Positions 9,101 to 18,150 of a stretch of 60,291 nt of DNA are shown here, piece after piece (position 1 is the stretch's first letter; the number at the start of each line of letters is the position of its first letter). The notes below the pieces were generated by a model. That model had not been told where the DNA came from. It saw nothing but the letters and a program-made list of their open reading frames with translations, and did no database searches. The stretch is from Jaenimonas drosophilae (Eukaryota; Euglenozoa; Kinetoplastea; Trypanosomatida; Trypanosomatidae): assembly GCA_030849065.1 (NCBI GenBank), contig JASAON010001567.1, positions 1 to 60,291 on the forward strand, written 5' to 3'. The translations under genes were made by a program, and so were the position numbers.

Positions 9101-9649
9101 TGATACGCCGCCCTGCTCCAGCCGATCACGCAAGGAGTGAAAGTGGTGAAAGGTCAGCTCCTCACCCCACACGGAGAGGTCCTCCACATCCACGCAACGT
9201 ACATAATCAGCGTCAAAGACGAGGGCGCCATCGCTGCTCGTGACGTCGGTGGAGTAGCTGCGAAAGGCGCCATCCTCCAAGCTCAGACGGCGGTGTGGGA
9301 TGGATGAGATGGTGCCGAGCTCGCCATCCACCAAACAACTCAGTCGGACGGAGCACACCGAGGCGCCAATCTGCCGCTCCTGTGGTAGGGCCGAACAGCT
9401 CTGATTGCCCTCCCACGTCTGAGAGTGATAAACCCCGTGGAGGAGCACCTCTGTGGCGAAGCATGCCGTCTCAACCTCACTCTTGTGTCGGAGGCCAATG
9501 AACCCGTTTGTGTCGTACATGATGCTGTCGGTGACGTTGTTGCTCACGAAGGCGGCAGAGTCGGTACTCTGCACGATGTCTTTGCCATCCAACAAGAAGA
9601 TGGGCTTCTTGGGGATATCATAATCCCGCGCGAGAAGGTCCTTTTGCAT
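6131..9649 (-). CDS. GH65 phosphorylase-like protein fused to a HAD domain; probable pseudoenzyme
   Basis: 1,172 residues from the first ATG at 9649. The middle resembles the (alpha/alpha)6 domain of family GH65 disaccharide phosphorylases: SGAVYPPHTFNGTSC near residue 505, FHVNPEVGYLIHLY, LLELMLETARVW, IDNIAGADEYNNNN near 590, then YRPLCTFDSPEG near 735. An N-terminal beta-rich region precedes it. Residues about 925-1110 match a beta-phosphoglucomutase-type HAD domain (LLAMLRNFAQNGIAMAIVTYS, GRPHVDIHLRAAEKMHV). Known GH65 enzymes split alpha-glucosides with phosphate, and HAD partners then isomerise glucose 1-phosphate. Here the GH65 general acid Glu (NG-x-E-C) is Ser, the phosphate-site H-S-S-L-S is replaced by FDSPEG, and HAD motifs DxD and ED are missing. 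Catalysis is therefore unlikely in both halves; a regulatory or binding role is inferred. Confidence 0.75.
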   Translation of the reverse strand: MQKDLLARDYDIPKKPIFLLDGKDIVQSTDSAAFVSNNVTDSIMYDTNGFIGLRHKSEVETACFATEVLLHGVYHSQTWEGNQSCSALPQERQIGASVCSVRLSCLVDGELGTISSIPHRRLSLEDGAFRSYSTDVTSSDGALVFDADYVRCVDVEDLSVWGEELTFHHFHSLRDRLEQGGVSSEVVSPNQCGAPSMSVYGGLGGGRAPPAEVCSTTKLEFCVSFIVDLAHWSVMETIEMDELLQRSTTSGLCIHSSTDVSCQVCYEDGANEMATPQPLTPVVDIASCTDDADHSGLVFERFPHTTVSAAARQLDADQEVYFGGRVDDHLGGARVSGASSSKCIITKRFVLPVADGCVPKQVIISLRARHMTFDPMLQLCTEPKPFHSLASILERRRSSLQEFWSLYDIDLQLHEELAPNRTRLALLYNAFRLFNVSYNIENGLSRSGCSCPGNGLMLDLTHYIFYGMCFTLTLPRAAMGLLKSLWHLLPQARRNAAMLYLRSGAVYPPHTFNGTSCTTVTAANFGRFHVNPEVGYLIHLYCSAVVDLSDEERLLLLELMLETARVWPQLGEWHENHTSFRIDNIAGADEYNNNNCGNFYIHVSAKCHMDFALQLVKEQESVLGTARVEELLNRLDLSAKELRTMGEVAQAMCMPQSNGHGIYTVHDTFDSLEQWSEERTKHPLSMNYHPLTIYRKKVIDIPEVLLGMLLYPKYFSKMDLERNTMYYRPLCTFDSPEGLAIMAVALCHARGNLAQPIPYLRSLSNLDLDNITYTAEQGLHLGAMSCSLLTLAWGMGGVSCGNNVLSLDPILPAGVARYSFTIHWRGSALRTSLDCDVILFELLSGDSLRFVHRPFDHRIHLHSGLRSCTARRRLEVPRALPNRNNSFDGAVFLCEAVFHNILEYSYVSWLRTLETLFESYRTLHNRPIPRLNPEEFIEAVAYEKEKSEIAYSGIHELLLKRGISLDVGTSEDAEIVETRYGLGNAKLAEMAEMLAKEKPLVNPDLLAMLRNFAQNGIAMAIVTYSRCLNQLLAQNPELADFFVARIDGEEAHNRKIQGRPHVDIHLRAAEKMHVHPSRCIVFSHHLDRDFAAPDLANFRMFLDVEDPFVSSRVAVRPYPTLSDEEAETLKRGNQVVCRLHLGDVPHTVEEVEDIIDGRRVSSANKVRQTTYF

Positions 9650-10512
9650 CTTTGAGGAAGATGATGAAGTGTTGCGAGGGCTACGACACAGACGCACACA
9701 GGAGGTACCTACAAAGACCCTCTACTTCTCTATCTGCTGGTGAATACTGGGGTGTATGTGTGTGTGTGTGTGTGCTGGCTGAATCTCCTCCCCCAATCCC
9801 TCCTGCGGAGGATGTTGTGTGGTGTAGTGCGGTAAATTGTGAAGCTCAGCAAAGACAAAGACGAATGAACCCAAGAACAAGTATCTCTTCTGCGAATGAA
9901 ATGAAAGAACAATCGTGCGGCTTCTTGGCCACACTCGTACGCACAACCCACAGCCACAATGTAGTGTGTGTGCGTGTGTGCGTGAGAGAGCACGAATGAA
10001 TGTGTGTTTTGAAGGCAAAAGAGTCACTTGTTGGTACTGGGGCGGTAGATGATGTTCGACGATCGTATAACGATGATGTCGAGCTACGTACAAGAGAGAA
10101 CAACAACAACAACACGCAACAGAAAAAGAGAAGAGAAGCGGGGTAGTAGGCAGTAACATTATACCATAATAGTAGGATGATGGCGAGGGGTGGTTGCACA
10201 TCCTCCACATCACGTGGAGCACAGAGGCGCACACATCTTGGTGAAGCAATGGATGGAAGATAGCGTCGTCGAAGTGAAGAAGAAAGAAGGTGAAGGCTCA
10301 CAACGCAAAACGTTATGAGCTGCAGTCTCTATGGCAATGTCGTGTTCCATCGTCGCTCTATCACCATCATCTCCATGCTGGAGAGAAGTATGTTTGTGTT
10401 CTATGCAAGATACAATTCAGTTGATGCATATTGATGCACCGTTGGTATGTCGTGGCACCACAATGCATCATCATGATCATCGAGGAAGTTCTGAGATGAA
10501 TGCAAGCTTCAA
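9650..10512. other. Intergenic: kelch gene 3' UTR and GH65-HAD 5' UTR
   Basis: About 860 nt with no supported gene. It contains a (TG)9 run at 9757-9774, AG|GTACCT on the minus strand at 9710-9707 (candidate acceptor), and CA/AC-rich sequence. Open frames here are short, begin at non-ATG codons and have repetitive products. Confidence 0.5.
9757..9774. repeat. (TG)9 microsatellite
   Basis: Uninterrupted TG units in the 5' region of the GH65-HAD gene. Confidence 0.9.
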
Positions 10513-13500
10513 TCAACGTGTTTCATGGCGCTTTCGTGCTTCGGCGATGCGCTGCTCGCCCAACGTCATCCGTCCACGTGTGCCACTCGCCAACATTGCC
10601 GCCGCCGTCGTGGTTGATGCGGATGGTCGCGCAGAGGTGGCGTAGCGTGCGCCGCGCACACCGCTCCTGTTGGATGCTGAGACCAAATGTGCATTCACGT
10701 GGAGTGATCCCACCTCAGACCCCACGGGAGGAGCTGTACGCGGCAGCACACGCACACTCCGTGCAGGTGCCACCACACAAGATGGATAGGCCAATGCCGT
10801 TGATGGTTGGCCGTCGGTGTTGCGCGGAAGACGCCCAAAGTAAAAATAATCCTCCTCCGCCTCTGCCCAGCGATGTGGGCTCGGTTCATCTGCGGCAGCA
10901 CCAACAACATGTGCCACTGACGTACGCGTTGGGAAGGCCTGGGCGAAGTACTCACTATTTACCACAAAAGGTCCTGGGCTGATGCTCGTCGCAGGATCTT
11001 GTGGCAGTGCCGTGGTGGCCGCAACCGCTGCCGCTGCGGTGGTGGGAGGTGGTGCCACCACAGCCGGTGGTGGCGTTGGCTCGCGATGCACCACCACACC
11101 AGTTGAGACGGCGATATCTGCCGCGGACGCGAGCAGAGCACCTCCTGCTGTTGCTGCTGTGCATGAAGAGGATGATGCTGCTGTTGCTGCTGGCTGATGG
11201 CCAAAAGAATAGATACACGCACCGGCTGCTGCTGGTGCAGAGATGGAGAGAGAGGTGGCAGAGGTGTTGTTGGGAAGCACAACAACGGAAGTGATGGAGC
11301 TTGGCACCACGCCATCGTTCAAGGCCATCAACGCCTTCTGCGCATCAGAAAGTACCGCAACTGTTGCGGGAGCTGCAGCGGCAGATGATGTAGAGGCAGG
11401 TACGTCTGTGGTGGTGGTCGGAGCTGCAAGGGTGAAGGGCGCCGCGTACCTGCGTAGCTCCGGCGAGATGGCCGTCAACGCACCAGATGATGTGCCAACC
11501 TCCTCCTCCTCAGCACTCTCAAAGGAGCTATCGCTGTAGTTAGGCTCCACCGTTGTTGTGTGGCGGCGTGGAGGGGAGGGCGATGATGATGATGATGATG
11601 CATGGCGTACCTTGGCAGATGCACCACGTACACGTGTCTTGGCTGGGGGTGGTGCTTGAATGCTCTGCGACGTTGGTTTTGCGCGAGGTGCCTTGGCCCC
11701 AGCCTTTGATAAGAAGGAGGCCGACAGGAGCTGCACAAGTCCGGCAAGTCGGCTGTACAGCTTGCGCGTGAGGAGCTCTGCACGTTCATCTTGTGGAGCA
11801 CCGGCGAGGTCGTTGCCATCCCACTGATTTAGACGAATGAGTGGCGTCTTGGTTGCTGCCTTGTGCAGCCGGTCCTTCTGCGCGAGAAGAGGGCGAAGTG
11901 AGGCCAACGCGAGATGGCGTGGTGTTGGTGTGGCATCGTGCGTTGGTGGTGCAGCAACGGTTGGGGCTGGTGGAGGAGGTGCGGCGGCAGCAGCAATGAT
12001 GTTGGCAGCGGCAAGGAGATTTGGTGGAGGGAGAAGAGCAGATGGGGGTGCTGGAAGGGCTGATGCATCCGCCACCGGTGGGGCAATGAGCTCCGCCACA
12101 GAAACTGTGGGCTGCGGTGGTGGTGGTGGTGGTGGTTCCACGACTTCCTGCACAAATTGGCGCACCGCCTGGCGTACATCTGCCACCACCGAAGCAGTCT
12201 TGTCGCGGAGATCATTGGAGCGCTGAATCACCGCATCTCGTGGTGCAGGTGCCGTGGTGTTATTGGCTGCTGCTGTTGGTGGTGGTGCAAGCGCATGAGC
12301 ATCTTGCGTTGGCATGCCAAGTGGCAGGGGCAGTGGAAGCGGCTGCAGAGATGGCGGCGCGGCAAAGATCGAGGTTGCGGTTGTTGTTGCGTTGCTCGCT
12401 GTACTCAGCGGTGCTACACCAGGCGTCGTGGGTAGCAGAGCTCCCTTTCCAGCCTCCAGGTGTTGAAGTAGCGTTTCGGCGAGCGCATCGATGCGGTCTG
12501 CGCTCGCGCGTGTGTCCTTCACCCACGCATCCGTGATGATGATGCGTGCGTCAGCCTCATCGCGGAAGTAGCCCGCCCCCATGGACTGATGTTGCCGCGA
12601 CGATGATGCTGCGTGCTTCGACGTCGCGCGTCGCAGAGGTGCAGCAGCAGCACCTCCTGCATCACCCTTCGCCCACTCCTTCTTCACACGCTCACGTTGC
12701 TTGTCTGGGCCGGCGTTGCTCGCAAAAATCTTGTCGTGGCGATTCCTCTCCACCACCTCCGTCAGACGCTGCATGACCTCCTTGTGCTTCTCCACACCCT
12801 TCATGAGCGATGTCACGCGGTTGCCAATGTACTTGGCCATCACATGCGCGATGCTGCTGTTGAGCTGGTGCAATCCCTTGCCCATGGTGGCAATCGCATC
12901 CATGAAGAGCTGTTTCTCCTCCCACAAGGAGTTCTTCAGCGACTTATTCAGCTCATGCATCGCCTCCAGTTCCGTTGCAACCCCGGAGAGGAGGTGCGCC
13001 ACCGCAATGCGGCGAAACGGTTTGGCGGCGGCATAATCCTCAAACTTCGTTCCGGCACGATGGGTCTTGGACTTAACCGCGCTCAGACCAACCACAGAGG
13101 CCTTCATGGACTTGAGAATATCACGAGCCTGACGGGTGAGTGAGATGCAGTTCTCCAAAATGTGTACGCGTGCGTCGCGATCGGGAACATGGCTGGGGAG
13201 GTTCTCAACTTTATATGCCTCACTGAAGGTGGTGCAGCACCGCTCACTCATCTGAATGAGGCGCTCAATCTCATCCTCCTTCAGATACAAGGCGGGCTCC
13301 ATGCCTTCACGTTCCGCCAACGTTGCCTTGGTCATGATAATATCAACGGCGGCGTTCTTCTTCTTGAGGAAGTCTTCCTGCCGACGCAAGAAGGCGCTGA
13401 AGTTGGGCGGAAGGGCGTTGGGGTCGCGGTGCTCATCATCCTCATCTGATGCACCCGCCGTTGTTGTGGAGGCAGCCGTGCGTTTGGCAGCGGCATAGGT

Positions 13501-15381
13501 GACGAGGAGGCTATCATCGATGGTGTGGTATGTGTTGGCGAGCGGATGCACCACATCATCCGCATCATGATGTGGTGGTGGTGGTTGGGTAGCGGGAGAG
13601 GTACTCCTGCTGTGTGAATGGGGCCCCGTGGAGCGAGAGCGCGCACGTGCTGGATGCGCCGCGCGCGCACCGCGACTTCCGCGCAGTTTGGCGGTGGTGA
13701 GGCCGCCACACATCAAGATGGATAAATCATCCCCACATGGCGCCGCACCACCAAATGCCATGGGCGGAAGTGGATGCTTCAGCTTCGCATGCCGCCACAC
13801 ATACTCACCGCCCGCCGTTGGGACGAGATTCAGCTGCGCAATGGTGCTCAGAAAGCCGTCTTCCTTGATGGCATCATGTCGGAGGGTGGAAGCCACACCA
13901 CCAACAATCATCATGCGCGCGCCAACGACGCAGGCGGAGTGGCCAGCTCGAGGTCCAGCTGAACCGCTGCACGTGAGTTTCTCCCACCGTTCGTTGATGA
14001 TATCAAAGGCCCAGCAATCCTCCAGCGGCTCATTCTGCGCATCGAAGCCACCGTAGATGATCATGTACTGGCCAAAACGTACGGCGCTGTGGAGGTATCG
14101 TGCGCATGGCCGAGCGTTGGATGATGTCACGGCGTTAAAGCACAACGTTCGCAGATTGTAGGATTCCACGTCGAGCACGCGGAGCTCATCCGTTGGCTGC
14201 AGATACTCATTCACACCACCAAAGAGAAGAACCCCCTTGCCATAGGCCACGGCGGAGTGAAAGCAGCAGGTGATGGGCGTGGAGGTGGTGATGGCGCGCC
14301 ACGTCTGATCCGCCAAGCTCATATCAAAGGCAAAAGGAACGAAGCCAACGTTGGCGGAAGATGGTGCGAGGGTCTGGCCAATGCCATGCAACCGTGCGGG
14401 CTTCACCTCCTGACGTGTGTTTATGAAGGGCATCAAGAGTGCCACACGTGCCTCACAGAGATGATCATCCTGCATGGCACGCTGCCAACCATCTGGAAGC
14501 ATACCTCCCGGGCCGATGCCACCCACCACAACCAACCGATCCATGGCAGAGACGGCGGTGAGGGTGTGGGCATAGTGGCCCGCCGGAGAACACCGACGTC
14601 CTTCCACGCGGCGCCAGCTTCCGTTGAGCAACGTAAACTCATACATTTCTGGATGAATAGTTTCAAAGCTGCCACGGGTGAGACCGCCGTACATCACCAC
14701 ACGCTGGGATTTATCCACGGCGCTTGTGTAGGAGGTTGTGGCGTGGAAGCTCAACGCGCACGGGCGAAAGAGTCGCGGATTGTGTTCGTCAAGGATGGTG
14801 CGGTAGTGCATACGCCCATAATCCACTTCTGCCACAGCGGGAGGTGCGAAGGACGCCCACAACTCCTGACGAGACAGAGACGAAAGTGTGTTGGCGTTGT
14901 TTTGGATGTTGTGTGCGGGCAATGATTTGGGAGGTCGTTCGTTGGGGTAGTGAAGGAGGGTGAGCTGAGTGGATTGTGCGCCACCACCACCACCTCCACG
15001 ACGGGGAGCTGCCTCTCCTCCTCCAGTACGTGCGGCTGCCGCTTCGTGTTGCAATGCGTTGAGTACGTCATGCCAGCCCGTCGCTTGCGTTCCGGGTGGT
15101 GCCTGGATGAAGGCCGCATCATCCTTCAACGTGTCTGGGTACTGGCGCCCGGTGATGCCACTGTTCTCCTCCATCTCCTCTGCATCATCATAATCATCAT
15201 CATCATCGCTTCGGTATTCTTCCGCGGTGAGGCTGATGCCATGATCGAGTGGCATACGCTGGCCGTCCATCTGCAACAGAGCCTCGAGGTTTATGGGATG
15301 TTGCATCACGTGTGCGCCATGATCATCCACAAACTGAAGTTGGATATCCTCCCCGTTGGCGCCCCGAGTGAAGTCGTACAT
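10513..15381 (-). CDS. Very large kelch-repeat protein with disordered C-terminus, 1,622 aa
   Basis: Start ATG at 15381 (MYDFTRGANGEDIQ); no ATG lies further upstream in the frame. Residues roughly 220-565 hold five or six kelch blades with the typical GG pairs and spaced aromatic residues, for example VVMYGGL, LVVVGGI, GVLLFGGV, MIIYGGF, MMIVGGV and ILMCGGL, so a single beta-propeller is likely. A helical segment with coiled-coil character follows (about 680-960). The last 600 residues are Ala/Pro/Ser-rich with a polyproline run near residue 1083, which could bind SH3- or profilin-like partners. No BTB, Rab-GAP or enzymatic domain is seen. The protein is probably a cytoskeletal or scaffold factor; this is inference from architecture. 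Confidence 0.8.
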   Translation of the reverse strand: MYDFTRGANGEDIQLQFVDDHGAHVMQHPINLEALLQMDGQRMPLDHGISLTAEEYRSDDDDDYDDAEEMEENSGITGRQYPDTLKDDAAFIQAPPGTQATGWHDVLNALQHEAAAARTGGGEAAPRRGGGGGGAQSTQLTLLHYPNERPPKSLPAHNIQNNANTLSSLSRQELWASFAPPAVAEVDYGRMHYRTILDEHNPRLFRPCALSFHATTSYTSAVDKSQRVVMYGGLTRGSFETIHPEMYEFTLLNGSWRRVEGRRCSPAGHYAHTLTAVSAMDRLVVVGGIGPGGMLPDGWQRAMQDDHLCEARVALLMPFINTRQEVKPARLHGIGQTLAPSSANVGFVPFAFDMSLADQTWRAITTSTPITCCFHSAVAYGKGVLLFGGVNEYLQPTDELRVLDVESYNLRTLCFNAVTSSNARPCARYLHSAVRFGQYMIIYGGFDAQNEPLEDCWAFDIINERWEKLTCSGSAGPRAGHSACVVGARMMIVGGVASTLRHDAIKEDGFLSTIAQLNLVPTAGGEYVWRHAKLKHPLPPMAFGGAAPCGDDLSILMCGGLTTAKLRGSRGARAAHPARARSRSTGPHSHSRSTSPATQPPPPHHDADDVVHPLANTYHTIDDSLLVTYAAAKRTAASTTTAGASDEDDEHRDPNALPPNFSAFLRRQEDFLKKKNAAVDIIMTKATLAEREGMEPALYLKEDEIERLIQMSERCCTTFSEAYKVENLPSHVPDRDARVHILENCISLTRQARDILKSMKASVVGLSAVKSKTHRAGTKFEDYAAAKPFRRIAVAHLLSGVATELEAMHELNKSLKNSLWEEKQLFMDAIATMGKGLHQLNSSIAHVMAKYIGNRVTSLMKGVEKHKEVMQRLTEVVERNRHDKIFASNAGPDKQRERVKKEWAKGDAGGAAAAPLRRATSKHAASSSRQHQSMGAGYFRDEADARIIITDAWVKDTRASADRIDALAETLLQHLEAGKGALLPTTPGVAPLSTASNATTTATSIFAAPPSLQPLPLPLPLGMPTQDAHALAPPPTAAANNTTAPAPRDAVIQRSNDLRDKTASVVADVRQAVRQFVQEVVEPPPPPPPQPTVSVAELIAPPVADASALPAPPSALLPPPNLLAAANIIAAAAAPPPPAPTVAAPPTHDATPTPRHLALASLRPLLAQKDRLHKAATKTPLIRLNQWDGNDLAGAPQDERAELLTRKLYSRLAGLVQLLSASFLSKAGAKAPRAKPTSQSIQAPPPAKTRVRGASAKVRHASSSSSSPSPPRRHTTTVEPNYSDSSFESAEEEEVGTSSGALTAISPELRRYAAPFTLAAPTTTTDVPASTSSAAAAPATVAVLSDAQKALMALNDGVVPSSITSVVVLPNNTSATSLSISAPAAAGACIYSFGHQPAATAASSSSCTAATAGGALLASAADIAVSTGVVVHREPTPPPAVVAPPPTTAAAAVAATTALPQDPATSISPGPFVVNSEYFAQAFPTRTSVAHVVGAAADEPSPHRWAEAEEDYFYFGRLPRNTDGQPSTALAYPSCVVAPARSVRVLPRTAPPVGSEVGSLHVNAHLVSASNRSGVRGARYATSARPSASTTTAAAMLASGTRGRMTLGEQRIAEARKRHETR
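11582..11600. repeat. GAT/ATG triplet microsatellite in CDS
   Basis: Six GAT units within the kelch gene. On the coding strand the run contributes Ser residues in the disordered C-terminal half. Confidence 0.8.
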
Positions 15382-15837
15382 GTTGTGTGTGTGTTTTGTA
15401 TGTTGTTTTCTGATTTGCTGATGAAGTTGCGTACCTTGGTGTGGCACACAAGTCTATGTTCGGTAGCGGTGATGATGTGTTGAGCTACGCTGATGTATGA
15501 AGGAGGGCCAACACAACTCCAGCCCACAAAAGAAAAACACAAGACTACGACTACGAGCACATGGCAATGAGGATGAAAAGGAGGAGTATGTAGTACAGCA
15601 AATGAGGAGGAGAGCATCAACACACGAAACATAAAGATGAAGGTTCTTGGCATCTTCCATTAATCAGCCATCATGCCTGTCGTAGATGCACGATGGCTGA
15701 TTATTTCAGATTATTCGAGCAAACCGATGTGATGAAGCACAATCTCATGCATTATCTGGGGCTATACAACAAGAGTAGTTGGCGCGTGTGTGTGCGTGTA
15801 TGTGTGTGGGACGTGGATGCTGATGGGCCTCTTCACG
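15382..15837. other. Intergenic: helicase 3' UTR and kelch 5' UTR, with a strong hairpin
   Basis: No protein gene. A perfect 12-bp inverted repeat lies at 15661-15703 (listed separately). The minus-strand sequence CAAG|GTACGC near 15433-15437 is a possible trans-splice acceptor for the kelch gene. Confidence 0.5.
15661..15703. repeat. Perfect 12-bp inverted repeat (hairpin, 19-nt loop)
   Basis: TAATCAGCCATC at 15661-15672 is exactly complementary to GATGGCTGATTA at 15692-15703. In transcribed (minus-strand) RNA this forms a 12-bp stem with a 19-nt loop, located about 135 nt past the helicase stop codon. It could be a 3' UTR control element or a small structured RNA; the role is unknown. Confidence 0.75.
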
Positions 15838-18150
15838 CTAGAGCTGAAGACGCTCCTTTGCTTGCTTCAGCTCATAGGCTATATCAGCATCCACCACCTC
15901 CGATGCGCTGCGGAAAAAGTCGCTGACCTGCAACAACCACTCAATCTCCACTGCAGAGCCCGTCCGAATGAAGGTGCCATCCGGTCCGTGCACCTCCAGG
16001 CGATCGTACATGAGCCACGTTGGCCGCCGCCCAACCCCGGCGGTCAAGATGGATGATCGATGATGCAAACGTACGTTGAGACCATCGCGCACGGTGCGAT
16101 ACATCTCCGAGTTGGGCATCAGTCGCGCCACTTGCGTGAAGAAGCCTTCGAGGATGGCCTTGCGCAACGCCACAGAATTAACCGTCTGCGAATCAGCACG
16201 GTAGGTGGAGATGATGGGGATGTGCAACTCCTGCATGATACGACGGAGTTGGCCGTACACCTGCACCGCCTGCTGCATCGCTTGCGGTCGCAGGAAATGA
16301 TCCCAGCAGTACTGCGTGGATTGGCTGCTCTTGTAGTAGGCGTGAAAGGCAAAAAACAAGGTGAGATGATCTCCATCTGCACGTGCGTAGAGCGACTTGG
16401 CGGCATCGGCCTCAACCCCACGTTTGGCTGGCCGCGTGAAGATGGTGCCGGCCTCCAGCATGGCCGCCACCACAACCGCATCTCCGGCACAACCATGATC
16501 AGCCGCCTTGATTAGCATGCGCGCGATACACACATCGACCGGGAAGTGTGCCATGCGTTTGCCGAGAGGCGTGAGCTGCAACTCCTCATCCACGGCACCA
16601 AAGTACATGAGCTGGTAGTAGGCGTCACTCAGTCCTTGTTGTGTGGGTGCATCCAGAAACGGAAAACTGCACGGGTTGGTGACGCCCATGTTGAGCAAGT
16701 GAAGCAGCGCGTTGACGATGTTGCAGCGCAGAATCTCCGGATGTGCCTGATTGGGGAAAGCATCAAAGTCTTGGCGTGTGTAGAGGCGGTAGCATGTGCC
16801 GGGGCGAGTACGTCCTGCACGACCACGACGTTGCTCCGCCGACGCCTTGCTAATGAGTGAGGGGAGGAGGTAATCCACGCGTGCGTCACTGGCGTACAAA
16901 CTCTGCTTGGAGAAGCCGCCATCCACCACGAAGACGATCCCGTCCACGGTGACGGATGTTTCGGCGATGTTCGTGGAGAAGATGATCTTGCGCACGGTTG
17001 GTGGAGCTGGAGCAAAGACGCGTTGCTGATCGGTGAGGCTGAGTGAGCCGTACAACGGCAGCACCGAAACCCTGGTGGGGCGTGAAGAGGAAGTACATGA
17101 TGATGATGGTGATGATGGAGGGGATGCATCATGTTGATGCTGTTGGTCGGAGGGCATTGGTGCATCTGTGGTGGGAGATGAATGGTTGCTGCTTCTACTG
17201 CGATTGTTGTTGTTGTTGTTGTTGGAGCTTCCATCTTCATGAAGGGAGTCGTGGAGTGCCGCCTTCACAGCCTTCACGGCGCGCTCAATCTCAGCCTCAC
17301 CCGTCAGAAAGCAAAGTACATCTCCATCTCCCTCTCGTGCGTGGAGCTGCAACACGCACTCCACCGCCGCCGCCACATAATCCTGCACAGGTGTTGGTGA
17401 AAACACAACCTCCACCGGAAACATGCGGCCAGAGACCTGAATGAGCGGTGCGGCAGGGAAGAAGCGTTGGAGAGTTGCGACGTCGAGGGTCGCCGACATC
17501 ACCACCAAACGCAACATGGGCCGACGTTGCAGCAGCTGCTTCAACAGTCCAAGGACGATGTCGGTATCTACCGTACGCTCATGTGCCTCATCCACAACAA
17601 CAACGCTGTACTTGCACAAGTCTGGATCGGACATCATCTCTCGCAACAACATACCATCGGTGGAGTAGAGCACACGCGTGGATTTGCTCATGACGGATTG
17701 AAAGCGTACGTGATAGCCAACCTCATTGCCGAGCACCACATCCATCTCTTCCGCCACACGTGTTGCGACGGAGATGGCGGCAATACGTCGTGGCTGCGTA
17801 CAGGCAACCAATCCAGGAAACTGATCGCGGAGCTCGGCAATGAAGTGCGGCACTTGCGTGGTTTTTCCGCTTCCCGTCTCTCCCACGAGCAGCACAACAG
17901 GATGTTGGCGCACCATCGCTTGAATCTCATCCCGCTTGGCGTAGACGGGCAGCTTCTGACGTGTACGGAGTATATCGAAGTACTTGTTGGTGTATGCCAT
18001 GCCCGTAAACGGGTTGGTGATGGGTGCTGATGTGGATGGCGCACATGCGCCTGACGTCATCTCATCGGCACGATGGCGTGTGGCGGGGTTGAGCTCCACA
18101 TCGAAGGCCTCGCCATCACGCGGCCGCGCACGGGAGGTGGCGGCATCCAT
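15838..18150 (-). CDS. PRP43: DEAH-box RNA helicase, Prp43/DHX15 type
   Basis: 770 residues with every DEAH motif: GETGSGKTTQ (90-99), TQPRRIAA (119-126), DEAH (188-191), SAT (220-222), FLTGEAEIE (282-290), STNIAETSVTVDG (393-405) and QRRGRAGRTRPG (441-452). Winged-helix, ratchet and OB-fold regions follow (YFGAVDEELQLTPLG; SSILTAGVGRRPTWLMYD). The N-terminal NPFTGMAYTNKYFDILRTRQ is the Prp43 signature, and there is no S1 domain as in Prp22. Prp43 disassembles spliceosomes and acts in ribosome biogenesis, working with G-patch partners in the nucleus and nucleolus. Odd feature: a low-complexity insertion of about 57 residues (304-361, with poly-Asn) inside the second RecA domain. Start ATG at 18150 is well placed, with a TCTAG acceptor candidate just upstream. 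Confidence 0.92.
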   Translation of the reverse strand: MDAATSRARPRDGEAFDVELNPATRHRADEMTSGACAPSTSAPITNPFTGMAYTNKYFDILRTRQKLPVYAKRDEIQAMVRQHPVVLLVGETGSGKTTQVPHFIAELRDQFPGLVACTQPRRIAAISVATRVAEEMDVVLGNEVGYHVRFQSVMSKSTRVLYSTDGMLLREMMSDPDLCKYSVVVVDEAHERTVDTDIVLGLLKQLLQRRPMLRLVVMSATLDVATLQRFFPAAPLIQVSGRMFPVEVVFSPTPVQDYVAAAVECVLQLHAREGDGDVLCFLTGEAEIERAVKAVKAALHDSLHEDGSSNNNNNNNRSRSSNHSSPTTDAPMPSDQQHQHDASPPSSPSSSCTSSSRPTRVSVLPLYGSLSLTDQQRVFAPAPPTVRKIIFSTNIAETSVTVDGIVFVVDGGFSKQSLYASDARVDYLLPSLISKASAEQRRGRAGRTRPGTCYRLYTRQDFDAFPNQAHPEILRCNIVNALLHLLNMGVTNPCSFPFLDAPTQQGLSDAYYQLMYFGAVDEELQLTPLGKRMAHFPVDVCIARMLIKAADHGCAGDAVVVAAMLEAGTIFTRPAKRGVEADAAKSLYARADGDHLTLFFAFHAYYKSSQSTQYCWDHFLRPQAMQQAVQVYGQLRRIMQELHIPIISTYRADSQTVNSVALRKAILEGFFTQVARLMPNSEMYRTVRDGLNVRLHHRSSILTAGVGRRPTWLMYDRLEVHGPDGTFIRTGSAVEIEWLLQVSDFFRSASEVVDADIAYELKQAKERLQL

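Noticed and set aside
7652..9103. 483-codon plus-strand open frame
   Set aside because: Lies wholly antisense to the GH65-HAD gene; its product is His/Val/Glu-rich mirror composition with no domain. Shadow of the real frame.
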